A stretch of DNA of 64,000 nt from Pelobates cultripes (GCA_933207985.1 OW240915.1:111182069-111246068), one strand, 5' to 3'; shown: positions 1 to 54,019, counted from the first letter of the stretch. The notes: generated by a model not told the origin, from the sequence alone. Translations and numbers: made by a program.

Positions 1-357
1 GGGGTTCCTAGAGATCTGGGGAGAGGCATGCTCTAAAGTCTTTGGTATCCTTAGATGCCTCATCAACTTCCTCCACATCCTCTCCAAATAGCAGCAGCGG
101 TTGGGCGACCGAGCGACAACCGACCAAACGTTCACCAGGTTGTGACACAGTTTCAATGCGGTGAACAGTTCTATAGCGATTCAAGGAATCTTTCGGTCAA
201 AAGCTTAATTTGTGAATGGGTCCAGGCAATCCCCATAGTTCAACCAGCTCCAGCTAGGGGGGTAGAATAAGCACCCATGGCCCATCCTACTCTCACCTCA
301 CAGTGAGAATATCCCACTGAATATTTTGTTTTAGTCTGTGTCTCTTTTATTTAGTCT
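1..357 (+). pseudogene. DIRS copy 1, 5' leader / start of Gag remnant
   Basis: The segment just ahead of a DIRS-type Gag fragment. It reads partly open in the same strand but has no start or motif I can assign. It probably belongs to the same element because the next segment continues directly into recognisable DIRS Gag. A short direct repeat (TTTAGTCTGTGTCTCTT) lies at about 331-368 and could be replication slippage. The left border of the element lies outside the window. Confidence 0.45.
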
Positions 358-918
358 GTGTCTCTTAGCAAAGCGGCATGTAACAATTTGAGGGCGGAGT
401 GTCCCAGGCCGGTGGTGCCCAATAAAGTATGTGACACTCCTGAGGTAGACCCCAAAATGACTCAGTTCCTCACTAAACTGGGCTGGAACCCCCGTGAGGG
501 GCTAGAATCTGCCTTGAAATCTTGCCAGGATAAACACCTGGATATTTTCGGCCCTCTGGCCAAATTGTTTGACTTGGCGGAAGACGCCAGAGCAGGGAAC
601 CGCATGGTTGACCCAGATGACCTACGTAGTTGGGTCCAGAGAGCAATTTGTATTGCCGGGAGCGTTAACACCTCCCTCTCTATAGAACGGCGTAAAGCAA
701 TCTTGTTTAAAATTGAACCAAAGCTGGCCAATCTTGCCCTCACAGAAGCTGGTAAGGGCGCCCAAGGCTTACTCTTCGGCAATTCCTTTATTAAAGACTT
801 AGGGCGTTTCGTTGGGGCATTTACAGCCCTTGACAAGGCCCAGGCCTCCATGAGACAGGTATCCACCAGGGCCAGCAGATTCAGGAGCCGTCTGTCCGGC
901 CGTACCTACTTCCAATAA
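358..918 (+). pseudogene. DIRS retrotransposon Gag-like ORF fragment
   Basis: An open frame of 186 codons, similar in composition and order to the Gag-like first ORF of vertebrate DIRS elements. A weaker parallel copy on the minus strand at 20681-21153 shares the blocks LRAECPRPVVPNKVCDTP / LQAECPHPTVPDDACKTP, and NTSLSIERRKAILFKIEPKL / NTALATECCKSILLKIEPKL. The frame is open but lacks a complete N-terminus, and what follows is shifted, so I call it a remnant. In the family this ORF encodes a putative nucleocapsid-like protein. The coding start is uncertain. Confidence 0.7.
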
Positions 919-1084
919 CGTGGCACGGGACGAGGCTCCTTCCAGCAACGTGCTAACTACCAGGAGACTAATACCCGTCCCACTTTCTTCCAGTCCCGTG
1001 GACGCCAGTGGCAAGGTTTCCGGGGCAACTCTAGTTCCAGACGACCTTACGGTGAGTTCCCTCATACATCAAATTTCTTCTCAT

Positions 1085-2508
1085 GTTTGTGTAGGGGGCA
1101 GACTAACATTTTTTCCCAGCTTGGTCACTAATTACCTCAGACCTTTGGGTGCTGACCAGTGGTTGGGGTTTCCAGATAGAACTAGTGGGGCACCTTGTAC
1201 ACATTCCCCCTCCATGACCCATCTGCTTCTCACTCCGGGATCGCAGATTGAGCGACGAAGAACTCTCCACCCTACTTGTCAAAGGGGCTATAGAACGGGC
1301 ACCTCTCAACCCCGCAGGTGTAATAAGCAACATTTTCCTGGTGGAAAAGAAGGGCGGTCAAATGAAGCCCGTCATAAATCTGCGCCCCCTCAATGCCATG
1401 GTTCGGTACCGCCATTTTTTTTTTTAAGATGGAGTGTATTCACCTGCTACGAGATCTTCTCCTGCAGGGAGACTGGCTAGCAAAACTAGATCTCAAAGAT
1501 GCGTACCTGACTGTACCGATTGCGGTGACATCCCGAGACCTCCTGCTCTTCTGCTGGCGGCACGAGATTTGGCGATTTACCTGCCTGCCCTTTGGCCTCT
1601 CCTCAGCACCGTGGTGCTTCACAAAACTGCTGTGACCTACGATGGCCTGGTTGCGCAGTCGGGGGGTTCGTCTAATCATATACCTAGACGACATCCTTCT
1701 CATGGCTCAAGAGTGCTCCACTCTCCTTACACACCTACAGTTGGCCATAAACCTCCTTTCTTGCTTGGGATTCATTACAACAGGGAAAAGTCGTGCCTGA
1801 CCCCTGTCACTCGCATGGAATTCCTAGGGTTACTCGTGCACTCGGGGGAGGTGACGCTGAGCCTGCCGATGACCAAGATTCGATCCATCCGCAAAGAGCT
1901 TCGCAGACCCCTCATCCGGCCCCAGCTCACCTTGCGACAGCTTGCACAGCTCATCGGCCTACTGGCCTCATCTATACGGGCAGTATTTCCGGGCCTGCTC
2001 CACTACCAAGTGCTACAGCACCTGAAAATAGCGCACCCAAGGGCCGGTGCATCCTACGCGGATCTGGTGTCCCTGGACAGCGAAACGAAGGTGGATCCTC
2101 AACCTGTCCACGTGGAACGGCAAAGCGATCTTCGGCTCGCTGCCAGAATTCACCATCGACTCCGATGCGAACCTCCATGGCTGGGGGACCCATTGCGAGG
2201 GGTTTTCGACAGGAGGTCGCTGGTCGGAATCCGAATCCCGGCTACACATCAACGCGCTGGAGTTCCTGGCAGGCTCCTTCGCCATCCGCAGTTTCGCGAG
2301 GGACCGGGTCCTGGCATGTATCCGCCTCCGCATTGACAATGTCTCAGCAGTGAGATATGTCAACCACCTAGGCGGTACACAGTCTGCGGTGTTGGCCAGT
2401 CTGGCGAAAGACTTTTGGGAGTTTTGCCTGGAACAGAACCGGATGGTTTACGCGGAATACTTACCTGGCCTAAGAACAAGTTGGATACAGCTCACTCTGG
2501 TATACTAG
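1085..2508 (+). pseudogene. DIRS reverse transcriptase / RNase H remnant, frameshifted
   Basis: Reverse transcriptase and RNase H of a DIRS element read through three frames with single-base shifts. About 1260-1390 gives the RT fingers (GVISNIFLVEKKGG, then KPVINLRPLNAMV). 1434-1630 gives LAKLDLKDAYLTVPI and CLPFGLSSAPW. About 1670-1700 gives the catalytic YLDD (IIYLDDILLMAQ). 2047-2508 gives RNase H, with the first acidic residue in TIDSDANLHGWG, a glutamate in INALEFLAG and a later acidic residue in LRIDNVSAVRYVNHLGG. The frame ends abruptly at 2508 and no tyrosine recombinase follows, so the copy is truncated or interrupted. It cannot make an active enzyme as it stands. Confidence 0.85.
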
Positions 2509-2515
2509 AGAAAAG

Positions 2516-3475
2516 GGGGGATAAACCCCTGGTGAAATAAAAAAAAAGAGTATGAAAGTAGTATACCTGAATTCAGGGTGCTAGGAACATATAGGAATGG
2601 TTATGAAAAATAGTACCAATGGAAGGCTAAACATACGAATCGAAAACAACAAAGAATTTATTGAAAAATATATCTTAAAAATTGCCAATCACCCAAAGTG
2701 TAACACACAAACAAAATAAGGTGTGACAATTCGAAATAAATAAATAATTAAAATAAAAAGAAATAGCTTGATAGCTAAGGGTATTAAAAAGTTCTAAGGT
2801 TGCACTCTATTTATTCTCTTGTTATAGCTCACGTCTGTGCTTAACAAAATTTATTATATACGTAAAGTGTGGAGGGGGGAAGGATAGGGTACCCTGGGGT
2901 GTAGAGAGTATAGATCCTGTGTATGTATAACAAAAAGGGCTTGGTAAGAGGTGTAAAAGCAACAAACTCAATAAATAGGCATGGATGGAAACAAGTAACA
3001 ATTCAACAGTAATTGTTGCCAAATTGGTTACACTGTCAGTTAGCTGTATATTAAGCTGTCAGTGAACCTCTGTGTAACACAGATAAGTTTAGAACTGTGA
3101 CATCGCCTATAAAGTTACGTAAAAATAAGTTTGGTAATGCTAGATAGTACGCCTAAATATTATGATCTCTTATTAAAATAACTGGAGATGCAAATAAATA
3201 GTTAGAATACTAAATATAGATTTTAAATGAATGCAGCGGAGGCCTTCCTGCAAGACTGGAGCGGAGACTTCCTGTATGCTTTTCCTCCATTTTCCATGAT
3301 CCCGCGCTCACTCCTGTAAACCCGCAGACACCAGGCCGAGTTAGTCATGGTGACCCCTTCTGGGAGATGCAGTCATGGTTCCCTCAAATGCTCGAGATGA
3401 CGATGGACTATGCCTGACTACTGCCGTCGTTTCACAAACTGCTGTTGGACCCGATGGGACGATGTCACCCCCTTT
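2516..3475. other. AT-rich segment, no gene recognised
   Basis: Starts just after the DIRS RNase H breaks off. I see no coding similarity on either strand. From about 3235 the sequence becomes GC-richer and leads into the DIRS terminal motif at 3476. It is probably a mix of inserted unknown repeat and DIRS 3' sequence. Confidence 0.4.
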
Positions 3476-4165
3476 TATTAAAATCGCCTGATTTTATTAA
3501 AGATACAGAGGCGAGTATTGTCCCACCCATGTTATATTTCTCATGTTATGTTTTTCTTTCCTACCCAGTTTGTTGTATGTTTACACGAGTTACATCGAAT
3601 GGTTTGGTATGGTAAGTGGGGCCGTGTCGTAACGGGGTTGATTATGTACCTTGACTTGTTTAATCACTCTGAATTGTGGAACTGTAGATATGTGGGGTTT
3701 GCTTAGCCTGGCCTTGAAATTGGTTGCAAGTATCGACTTTAACCTGTGGGCTCCTGTTCCTTTATGTTTTCACAGCCTGATCCGACGAGGTGGAATGCCA
3801 TGCTTCAGCTTGTGAGGACTCCCCCGGCTGATAGAGTTTGGTCGTACGATTATCCGGTTGTGCTTCCCTGTTGTTGAAGTGTTATCCTCTTCTTGGCGAA
3901 CAGTTCTACATTGTCTCCTCATTGGACATTATCGCTGTTCTTGGTTACTGACGTTATTTTGTAGGGTCGCATCTTCAGAAAGAGGGAAATGGAAGGGAAG
4001 TGCTGCCTATTATACTGGGACCTGAGCGGGGAGGGGCCTGTGTTACTGTATGTTCATTATTTTTTCATTCTGTTTGTATTCTTTGCTGCTATTGGTGGAC
4101 AGTAAAGAAAGGGATATGCAATACTCGCCTCCGTATAATAAAATCATGACTTTTCGTCATGTAAT
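3476..4165 (+). repeat. DIRS 3' region bounded by inverted terminal motifs
   Basis: Two inverted copies of one motif bound about 600 bp. The left copy at 3490-3521 reads GATTTTATTAAAGATACAG then AGGCGAGTATTG. The right copy at about 4113-4148 is its reverse complement (CAATACTCGCCTCC then ATAATAAAATCATG). The same motif bounds the 3' region of the second DIRS element (16035-16072 and 18190-18228). The interiors of both share a block with GCCTATTATNC (about 4008 here, about 17825 in reverse there). I infer these are the inverted terminal repeat and internal complementary region typical of DIRS elements. Confidence 0.7.
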
Positions 4166-4989
4166 AGCAAAATCATGCAATTTGTTGTTACAAATAGAAG
4201 TTCTGTAGTTTAGCATAAATCTCTATTGGCATCGCAATTGGTAGTAACAAGCAGTGTAGAGCACCTTAAACAAGTAAAGAGGAGGTGGATCTGTGTAAAC
4301 ACCCTAAAAGGGCTAATGGAGTGCTATAAAAAAATTCCAGAATGTACCAGAGGTGGAATAGAAAACACACAAAAAAGAACAAGGTGGTAAACCTTAAAAG
4401 TAGTACATTCAGCAATAAGAAGGAAAAAATACACCGCAAATTATGGCACGAAAAAACAGTAACATATAAAGATAAAGTCCAAAAATACGCATGTCAAACA
4501 TCAATCTATTGTAGTAAAAAACAAACTAAATCAAAGTAAATGGTGAACATAAAAAAGCAAACTTAAAAGCACATGCACAATCTCTCAGTTTGTTCAATGA
4601 GATAAGAATATCAGCACAAGAGAGCTGAATCAGTAGGGGAAAAAAAACAGGACCACTTGTACCCAATTCAACATCTGCTAAATAGGTTTCATTTAGGTAG
4701 TTCCAGAACCCACAGTGCAGAGAATTAGTAGTTATTTTGTACAAGCCAGGCCATATTGCCTGCATAGAGACATAGACATGTAAATGTTGTCAAAATAGCC
4801 CAGGTACTTAGATGGTACCAGTACAACTTGGTTAATCCAGAACGGCCTTACGAGGGCCTCGACTAGCAAACCTATGTTTTATGATTATATCAATTTAACT
4901 GATAACAGTAATGATTTTTTTTATACAAAAATGAACAAGAACTCATTAGAAATCAAATACCTTTCATCGTTTTCTAGCAGGACAATTAC
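4166..4989. other. AVL9 intron 12 (part), no feature recognised
   Basis: AT-rich, A-rich on the plus strand around 4325-4560. No exon for the AVL9 residues that should follow exon 12 is present on the minus strand, so the remaining 3' exons lie beyond the left edge. Confidence 0.4.
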
Positions 4990-46857
<41,868 letters not shown>

Positions 46858-47049
46858 CTGCATAACACATAAAAACAAATAGACCACATAAAACAAAACA
46901 AGACTAGAATAAACACAATTAAATTATTGTTCAAATTTAAGAGTTAGCCATTTCTTTTTAAAAGAGTCAAGGAAGAGCTACGGAAGCTAAATACATTTTA
47001 TATTTTCAGTATCTCCTAACATCTTTAAATAGAAACATACAAAATTAAA

Positions 47050-49190
47050 ATGTGACGGCAGATAAGAACCAATTGGCCCATCTAGTCTGCCCAATTTTCT
47101 AAATACTTTCATTAAATTCATATTTAGGATAGCCTTATGCCTAGCCCATAAACTCCTTCACTGTGTTAACCGCTACAACTTCAGCTGGAAGGCTATTCCA
47201 TGAATCCACTACACTCTCAGTAAAGTAATACTTCCTGTTATATATATTATTTTGTATTCTTTATTTTTGACTAGCAAATAATTACAGAAAAGTTTGCATG
47301 GTCATTTCAAAAGAAGGTACACTATATGAAAATATTGTAGAGGTTACATGAAATGAGTAGTGCACATTTTATAAGAAATAAAAGGAAGAGCACAATTCTA
47401 TTAGGGTAGTCAGAAATTAAGAAATGTTATAAGATGGAACTGTGGAGAATTACAAGTGCTAAATACCACTGGGTGCTGAACTACTGCAGATGACCCATGG
47501 GGCTTCACAGTATAAAAGATTGTCAGGAACCATTAACGTAATAGAGACAAGATAGCATCTGCCAGCCACGAGGTACATGCTAAAAATGTGCAGGCTAGTA
47601 GAGTTCTCCGTGAGAAAAGTAATTCATACGATGCCCTTTGGACTTAAAAAAAATTGGAGGATAATATGCCTATGCCCACAACAGCTACCCCAGAGTGAAG
47701 AATAACTAGAATCCAACAAGTAAGCACCCCTCCAGTCCCAGACTTCTGTACAGTCCAGCACCAAAGACTCACGTGACCCAGCATGGGATGCGATCAGGAG
47801 CAGCTCTCAAAAACTGCTTCCAGGCTGCATTCTGTTGGAAGGAGTGTCAGTCATCTAAGCAGGTGATGCATAGGGGGATGTCCCTTCATGGATCATGGTC
47901 TGGAGTAGTAACGAGGACCCATGGGACCAGGCTTTCGGCAGGCATATGTTGCGCTCAGTACTCTCCTACAAAGCCTCACATTGCAGACCGCGGCACCTCA
48001 GGGGTGCTTGAAGGGCTAGTCTGGGCCTCAGCTATTGCTGGATGTGTGACTGCTCGATGGTATATTGTATACCAGAGTCATGACCATAGTTGCTCAAAGG
48101 TTTTGTCAATACATTCCTCACATGAGACTCTTGCTGCACTGCAGGCCTCCCTCCAACTGACATCATGGAGTGCATGCAGTCAGTGGTTAGCTTTGCTGGC
48201 TCTGTAAGATCCTTCAGGTGGAAGCAGGCCAGCACTGCAGTGGTAACCGGAATAACCCCACCGGCCCAGAGGAGTGGGGGGTAATGGGACTACAAAGAGG
48301 CTGTAGCTCATCGCACACACTGGCTCTCAAGATCCCATGCTTCCCCCTGTCTCTGAGCACGCCAGGCCACAGAACCAAGTGGCGATAATGGCCCATCTAG
48401 CCAAATTGTTCCAAGCAGAGAATGTTGTAGGCAGGTCTAGTGTCAGTTATCTGCCAAGAGAATGTGAGTTCTATGTCACTTAGAGGCGATTTAGCCATTG
48501 TATAGAGAGCAGGAGCTACTAGAGAGCACTCCGGTCATTTTGAGAGTCAGGTCCTGCCCCCACTTCCTGATAGTTTTAAACCTTTAGCCCTCTAATTTAA
48601 GACTATGTTCTCTTGTTGTGGTAGTTTTCCTTCTTTTAAAAACACTCTCCTCCTTTACTGTCCCTTTATATATTTAAATGTTTATCATATTCCCCTGTCT
48701 CGTCTTTCCTCCAAGCTATACGTGTTAAGATTCTTTAACCTTTCCTGGTAAGTTTTACCCTGCAATCCATGAACTTTTCCCTATATAAAGAAAGCATTCT
48801 GCTAGCATTTCCTGCTGCTCTATTACATTGTCTGCCTACCTTTAAGTCATCAGAAATAATCACCCCTAAATCCCTTTCCTCATATGTTGAGGTTAGGACT
48901 CTATCAAATATTCTGTACTCTGCCCTTGGGTTTTTACGTCCAAGATGCATTATCTTGCACTTATCCACATTAAATGTCAGTTGCCACAATTCTGACCATT
49001 TTTCTAGTTTACCTAAATCATTTGTCATTTGGCTTATCCCTCCTGGAACATCAACCCTGTTACATATCTTAGTATCATCAGCAAAAAGACATACCTTACC
49101 ATCAAGACCTTCTGCAATATCACTAATAAAAATATTAAAGAGAATGGGTCCAAGTACAGATCCCTGAGGTACCCCACTGGTGACACTGGA
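47050..49190 (-). pseudogene. CR1-like LINE, RT C-terminal part and 3' end, split by an insertion
   Basis: Minus strand. 49190-48735 reads VTSGVPQGSVLGPILFNIFI (RT motif B), VCLFADDTKICNR (motif C), LTFNVDKCKIMHLGRKNPRA and YEERDLGVIISDDLK. The 3' continuation runs to about 48570, is broken, and resumes at 47240-47055 (TACACTCTCAGTAAAGTAAT, TGTGACGGCAGATAAGAACC). Same family as 40235-43251. 5'-truncated at motif B, where an ACAC-rich satellite abuts. Confidence 0.88.
47240..48566. mobile_element. ~1.33-kb insertion in the CR1 copy, unclassified
   Basis: The CR1 sequence breaks at ATACTTCCTG (47230s) and resumes after CACTTCCTG (48560s), so ACTTCCTG looks like an 8-bp or longer target duplication. 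The left end is T/A-rich (TTATATATATTATTTTGTATTC), like a reversed poly(A) tail, suggesting a minus-strand retro-insertion. The 144-codon plus-strand open frame inside has no recognisable domain. Confidence 0.6.
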
Positions 49191-49310
49191 GACACACATG
49201 AAACACATACTTACAGAGATACATACAGACACATACACAAACACACACATAGAGACACATACATACAGACATGCATACATACAGACACACATGCAAAATG
49301 TTTTAGTCAT
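49191..49310. repeat. ACAC/ACAGA-rich short tandem repeat
   Basis: Irregular repeats of ACATACAGACACATAC at the 5' edge of the CR1 copy. Confidence 0.8.
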
Positions 49311-50165
49311 CCTCCTGTTTCCTACCTTTTAGGTGGAGGGTGAATTTCCCTGGGGTCCAGTAATGGCTCAGGCTGATGGGAGTCAGAGTACGATAGCTGG
49401 GAGGGAGTGACCGGGGCAGTCACTTCCTCCCAGCGTCTGACATTATCAAAAAGGTGGCTCAGTCGCGCTGTTAAAGCGCTGCATTGCCAACCAGGCCCCC
49501 TCATTGCCATTGGGTGGTTCTAACAGCACATACCACCAGATGGGCCCCAGAATGTGCAGCCCCGGCAGTTATACCGTGCTGGCTGGGGCTGCGTTACATA
49601 GCCAACGATCACCCTGGTCACAGGGGTCCGCAGGGTGGCCGGGCCCCCTCGAGTGACAGGCCTGGTCGCAGCTGCGACCCCTGCTACCATGGTATTTCTG
49701 TCACTGACTGGGTGCAAAGCCATTAGAGTGTTTAGACAAACCACTGTAGCTCAATGAAGTAGCTTGGTGCTTAAATCGCACCCCTTTTATCTCAAAGCTC
49801 AAGTCTTTGTCATTTAAGTGTTCGGTTTCTCTTTCCTGCACAATGGTGGCCATTTTGTCATTAGTAGACTGGTTTGAAACTGAGCTGAGTGGGTAAGAGG
49901 TATTTGTGCGGAGGGGAAGCTGAAGAAACTCCTCTAGCAGAGAGACATATCCAATAATGCAATCTGACAAAATTTTTACTAAGTTTATAAAAGTTTACTA
50001 CATAATTTGCAACGGTTTTCTTGCTTTATTTTGGTTTGTATATCGGTTTAAAAGTGTTTGTTTGCTAGTTTAAAAATATCATTGTCCCTAATCCCAGGCA
50101 GTTACTACTATTTGTTTTTTGTTCTAGGTTTTATATTGGTCTCATCAGGTTGCTACATGAAATAC
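49311..50165. other. Unassigned, AVL9 intron 1 or upstream
   Basis: GC-rich around 49480-49690, then AT-rich. No match to AVL9 exon 1 or to a known repeat on either strand. Confidence 0.3.
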
Positions 50166-50169
50166 CATC

Positions 50170-50492
50170 TCGTTGGGGGGACGGGGGACTGCACGTTGCT
50201 TGGGTATCGGTCTCTCCGCTCCCCTATCCCGCTATAACACACCCACCCATACTACAATGCCTACTAATCTAACATGCATCTTAATTAGCTGCAAAGGGCT
50301 AAATAACCACTTGAAACGACCAACTCATGCTTTGGGCCAACCGTACCAAAGCAGACCTTATCCTCCTGCAGGAGACACACTACTTGGACGCACGCCCCTT
50401 CACTCTCCTGAGCAGACACTTTGTGACACGTTACATTTATCTCTTTGGAGGCCTTACATCTGTGCCTTGAATAAAATAAATAAAATAAAATG
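50170..50492 (+). pseudogene. Tx1/L1-like ORF2, start of endonuclease domain (fragment)
   Basis: Reads CILISCKGLNNHLKRPT and then, in the next frame, KADLILLQETHYLDARPFTL then LSRHFVTRYIYLFGG. This is the N-terminal AP-endonuclease start of L1-clade ORF2 (Asn near the start, QETH with the catalytic Glu). It ends in AATAAAATAAATAAAATA at 50470-50490 instead of continuing, so only about 300 bp survive. Confidence 0.75.
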
Positions 50493-50589
50493 AAGCTAGA
50501 TCCTATGCATGACCATCAAACAATATAATTAATAGACACCTTACAGAGAGACTAGTGCTTTCATGTTCAGTAAAATAGTTAACACTCAC

Positions 50590-51042
50590 TTAAAGGACCA
50601 CTATAGGCACCCAGACCACTTCAGCTTAATGAAGTGGTCTGGGTGCCAGGTCCCTCTAGGATTAACCCTTTCTTCTATAAACATAGCCGTTTCAGAGAAA
50701 CTGCTATGTTTATAATAGGGTTAATCCAGCCTCTAGTGGCTGTCTCATTGACAGCCGCTAGAGGCGCTTCCGCGCTTCTCACTGTGATTTTCACAGTGAG
50801 AAGCCGCCAGTGTCCATAGGAAAGCATTGTGAATGCTTTCCTATGGACTGACTGAATGCGCGCGCGGCTCATGCCGCGCATGCGCATTCAGCCGCGGAGG
50901 AGGAGAGTCCCCCGCCCGGCGCTGGAGAAAGATGTAAGTTTAACCCCTTCCTTACCCTAGAGCCCGGCGGGAGGGGCACCCTCAGGGCACTATAGTGCCA
51001 GGAAAACGAGTATGTTTTCTTGGCACTATAGCGGTCCTTTAA
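50590..51042. mobile_element. T2-type MITE (AGGACCACTATAG subfamily)
   Basis: TTAA at 50590-50593 and 51039-51042. Left AGGACCACTATAGGCACCCA, right inverted AGGACCGCTATAGTGCCA. Hairpins CCAGACCACTTCAGC...GAAGTGGTCTGG and CACTATAGTGCC...GGCACTATAG at the two ends, with CACTGTGATTTTCACAGTG inside. Close relative of 54511 and 60923. Confidence 0.9.
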
Positions 51043-52569
51043 TAGTCAGTTGCAGCTGCAGGTTACTTCCACATTCCGTATACAATTTAAAAAATTTTTT
51101 TTTTTTTAGAAACGGGAATGCCTCTTTGAAAGTCAAAGCTTCAATTCTATAGAGGTAATGGGGAGGCTCCATGGGGTAAATTAGTTGCCATGGAACACCA
51201 TACATGTTATTCCATAAAAAGTGTGTGTGTGTGTGTGATAATCCCTTTTGGACACACACATATTTTTCTAAAAAATATATGAAAACAGCTACTTAACTGT
51301 TTAGGAATATAATGAGTTATTGTGTCTCAAAACTCAGACATTCAAGCACATTTATTCAACTGTAAATTGATGAGAATTATAGGGACGTCAGCTTAATGGA
51401 GTGGTTTTGGTGTATACATAATGCCATTACAGATCGATCATGGATCGAGGGCCCGAGGCAGTCAGGGGCCCGGCCGGCTGAACAGCCATGCTTTGGCTGG
51501 CGATATCATAGAAAGCCATAATTTTCTCCCTGCAACCTATCGCACTGAAAGTGAGGGGATGCACTGTTTTTGGTTGGATTAAGCTTTTAAATCTAAATCT
51601 GGCCTGGTTTGGAAGCAATGCGGGTGTGGGAGTCATAACTGTGTGGCTCTCACACAGCCAGTATGCACAGAAAAGAGCCTCACAAAAGGGGGAGAAGAGT
51701 AGGGGGGCCCTTCTCCTATTACCTGAGGGTGCTGTGAGTTGTCCTTCCACCTCTGCCCTGCAGTGTTACTGTTCAACTCTCTGCCATTTTGGAGTTAATT
51801 CACTTTGTTTATTTAGGCCTAACCACATCTCCCCTGCACGTGACCTACACATTGCCTGCAAAGAGACATCAAATTTCCTTTATTGCAAAGTCCGTTTAAA
51901 AAGTTACTCCAATGCCAGAACTACCATGGTCTGGTTCCCTAGTAATGGGGCAAATAGTTTAGTAACGGTTTGCCCCCTTACCTGGTGGGCTCCAAAGCTC
52001 CCTGGTAGACTGGACTAGTGATGTGGCTTCAACTGCAGAAGAAAAAAAGCCACGGGGTCGTCATTGACCTTCATTCTGTGCTACAAAAGTTGTACAGAAT
52101 TGATATTAGCCAGCCTGGAACTTTAGCTCTGGGATGGCTGATGACACTCCTATAACCCTGCAAGAAGTGGAGTTACACCTCTGGCAGTAGAGGGGTTAAT
52201 TTCTGTATGTGTAGAGTTATGTTACAGTATGCTTAGTCCAAAACACAAAAAAAAAAAAATCACTGCCTAACAGATATGTCCCCAATTAAGATATGTCCTG
52301 CAAAGGCTGCAGATCTATTGCAAGTCCCCACCCCTTCTTTCTTAGCCCAGACTTTTAGACCAAAAATGGTCCACTGCAGCCCACTGAGCTAAAGAACAAT
52401 TCCTTGTAACAGGACCAGTTTTCTGATTGACAGCCAGGGGTGTAACAAGGTTAATTTATAAAAGTGCAAATTGCTATTGAAACCAGTTTTACATATAGAC
52501 AGCTTTACAGGGAGAGTGGTTAATACCCCACACAACTCCTGGTTCCTTTTATACATATGCTGTAGCAAT
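51043..52569. other. Unassigned intron/intergenic DNA
   Basis: (GT)n at about 51221-51238. The open frame of 155 codons at 51551 has no recognisable domain. No gene. Confidence 0.35.
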
Positions 52570-52889
52570 CAGGGCCAGACTGGCCCACCGGGATACCAGG
52601 AAATTTCCCGGTGGGCCGTCGGCACTTGGGGCCAGGCAGGCAGCTGGCTGACCTGCGGCCGCAGAGGGAGCTCTTCCGGCAGCCGCAGGGGGAGCTGGCT
52701 GTTCTGTCTCTGCTCCCTCTTCCCAGCCCACTGCTTAATGAGACCGGGGCCGGAATATGACATCATTAAGCAGTGCGCTGGGGAGGGGGAGCAGAGACAG
52801 AACAGCCAGCTCCCCCTGCGGCCACCAGAAGAGCCAGCTCCCCCATGCGGCCGCCATCAGAGCTCCCCATGCGGCCGCCAGCACACAGG

Positions 52890-53375
52890 TAGAAATTGTG
52901 TGTGTCAGTGTGAGTATGTGTGTGTGTGTCTGTGTCATAGTGTGTGTGTGTCATGTAATGTGTGTGTCTGTGTCATTGTGTGTGTCATGGTGTGTGCGTG
53001 TCTGTCTGTCATGGTGTGTGCATGTGTCTGTCATGCAATGTGTGTCTGTCATGTAATGTGTGTCTGTGGCACGGTCTGTCTGTGTCATGGTGTGTGTGTA
53101 TGTCATGTAATGTGTGTCTCTCTGTGTCGTGGTGTGTGTGTGTCATGGTGTGTGTGTCTGTCTGTGGCGTGTGTGGGTCTGTGTCACGGTCTGTCTGTGT
53201 TATGGGGTGTGTGTGTGTGTCTTTTTTTAAGGTGTGTGTCTCTGTCATGGTGTGTGTGTGTCTGTGTCATGGTGTGTCTGTGTGTCTGCCTGTGTCACGG
53301 TGTGTGTGTCTGTGTCACGGTCTGTCTGTGTCATGGTGTGTGTCTGTCATGGTATGTGTGTGTGTATGTGTGTTT
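52890..53375 (+). repeat. GT-rich minisatellite
   Basis: Variants of TGTGTGTCTGTGTCATGGTG repeated about 20 times. It produces long cysteine/valine-rich open frames in several phases that are not genes. Confidence 0.92.
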
Positions 53376-53821
53376 TTACTCACCTTTTTTCCCCCCACGT
53401 CGTGCTGGTCTCCCCTCGACTGGCCCTGCCTCTATGGCTGAGATCATCAAGCTTGATGATCTCAGCCAATCCGCACTGACACAGGAAGCACCTCTAGTGA
53501 CCGTCTGAGTGTCTGTCACTAGGAAGCAATGTAAACACTGCCTTTTCTCTAAAAAGTCAGTGTTTACATTGAAAAGCCTGCAGGGACAGGCTATAGACAC
53601 CAGAGCCACTACATTAAGTTGTGTGTGCGTGTGTGCCTGCTACTGAGTGAGCTTGTGTTTTTATGTCAATGACCTTATGTATATCAGTGAGATTGTTTGT
53701 CTATGAGGCTGTGTATCAATCAGCTTGTGTCAGTGAGATTGTCTGTGTCTGCATGTGAGTATGCTTACTGTATAATTAAAAATTTTACTCTGAAAGGACC
53801 AATATTTTATATTGGAAAAAG

Positions 53822-53887
<66 letters not shown>
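53822..53887. repeat. (TA)n microsatellite
   Basis: About 33 TA units inside the hAT element. Confidence 0.97.
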
Positions 53888-53890
<3 letters not shown>

Positions 53891-54019
53891 ATCTAGGGTG
53901 GCAAGACATAGCCTTACATATTACATGCGACAATATATGACGCAATGATTTATGGGGCTGGCATAGATTTTTTTTTTCCAGGGCTGCTTTGGAATCCCCA
54001 GTCCGGCCCTGGTAGCAAT

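Larger units (their letters stand above)
52570..54011. mobile_element. hAT-type non-autonomous element with 8-bp target duplication
   Basis: Starts CAGGGCCAGACTGG and ends CCAGTCCGGCCCTG (inverted). It is flanked by identical GTAGCAAT at 52562-52569 and 54012-54019. An 8-bp duplication and a CAGGG start are hAT hallmarks. The interior has a hairpin (CCCACCGGGA...TCCCGGTGGG-like), a palindrome around 52666-52830, a GT-rich minisatellite (52890-53370), T2-like sequence at about 53400-53610 and a TA tract. No transposase. Confidence 0.88.

Noticed and set aside
1434..2336. 300-codon open frame in the DIRS RT region taken as one protein
   Set aside because: Only parts in other frames match RT; this frame is mainly a shadow with no RT motifs after the first residues.
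47773..48207. 144-codon open frame inside the CR1 insertion
   Set aside because: No recognisable domain, no splice context, and the reverse strand is equally open in parts.
52471..53508. 345-codon plus-strand open frame rich in Cys and Val
   Set aside because: It is produced by the GT-rich minisatellite of the hAT-type element; parallel long frames exist in other phases and no domain is present.
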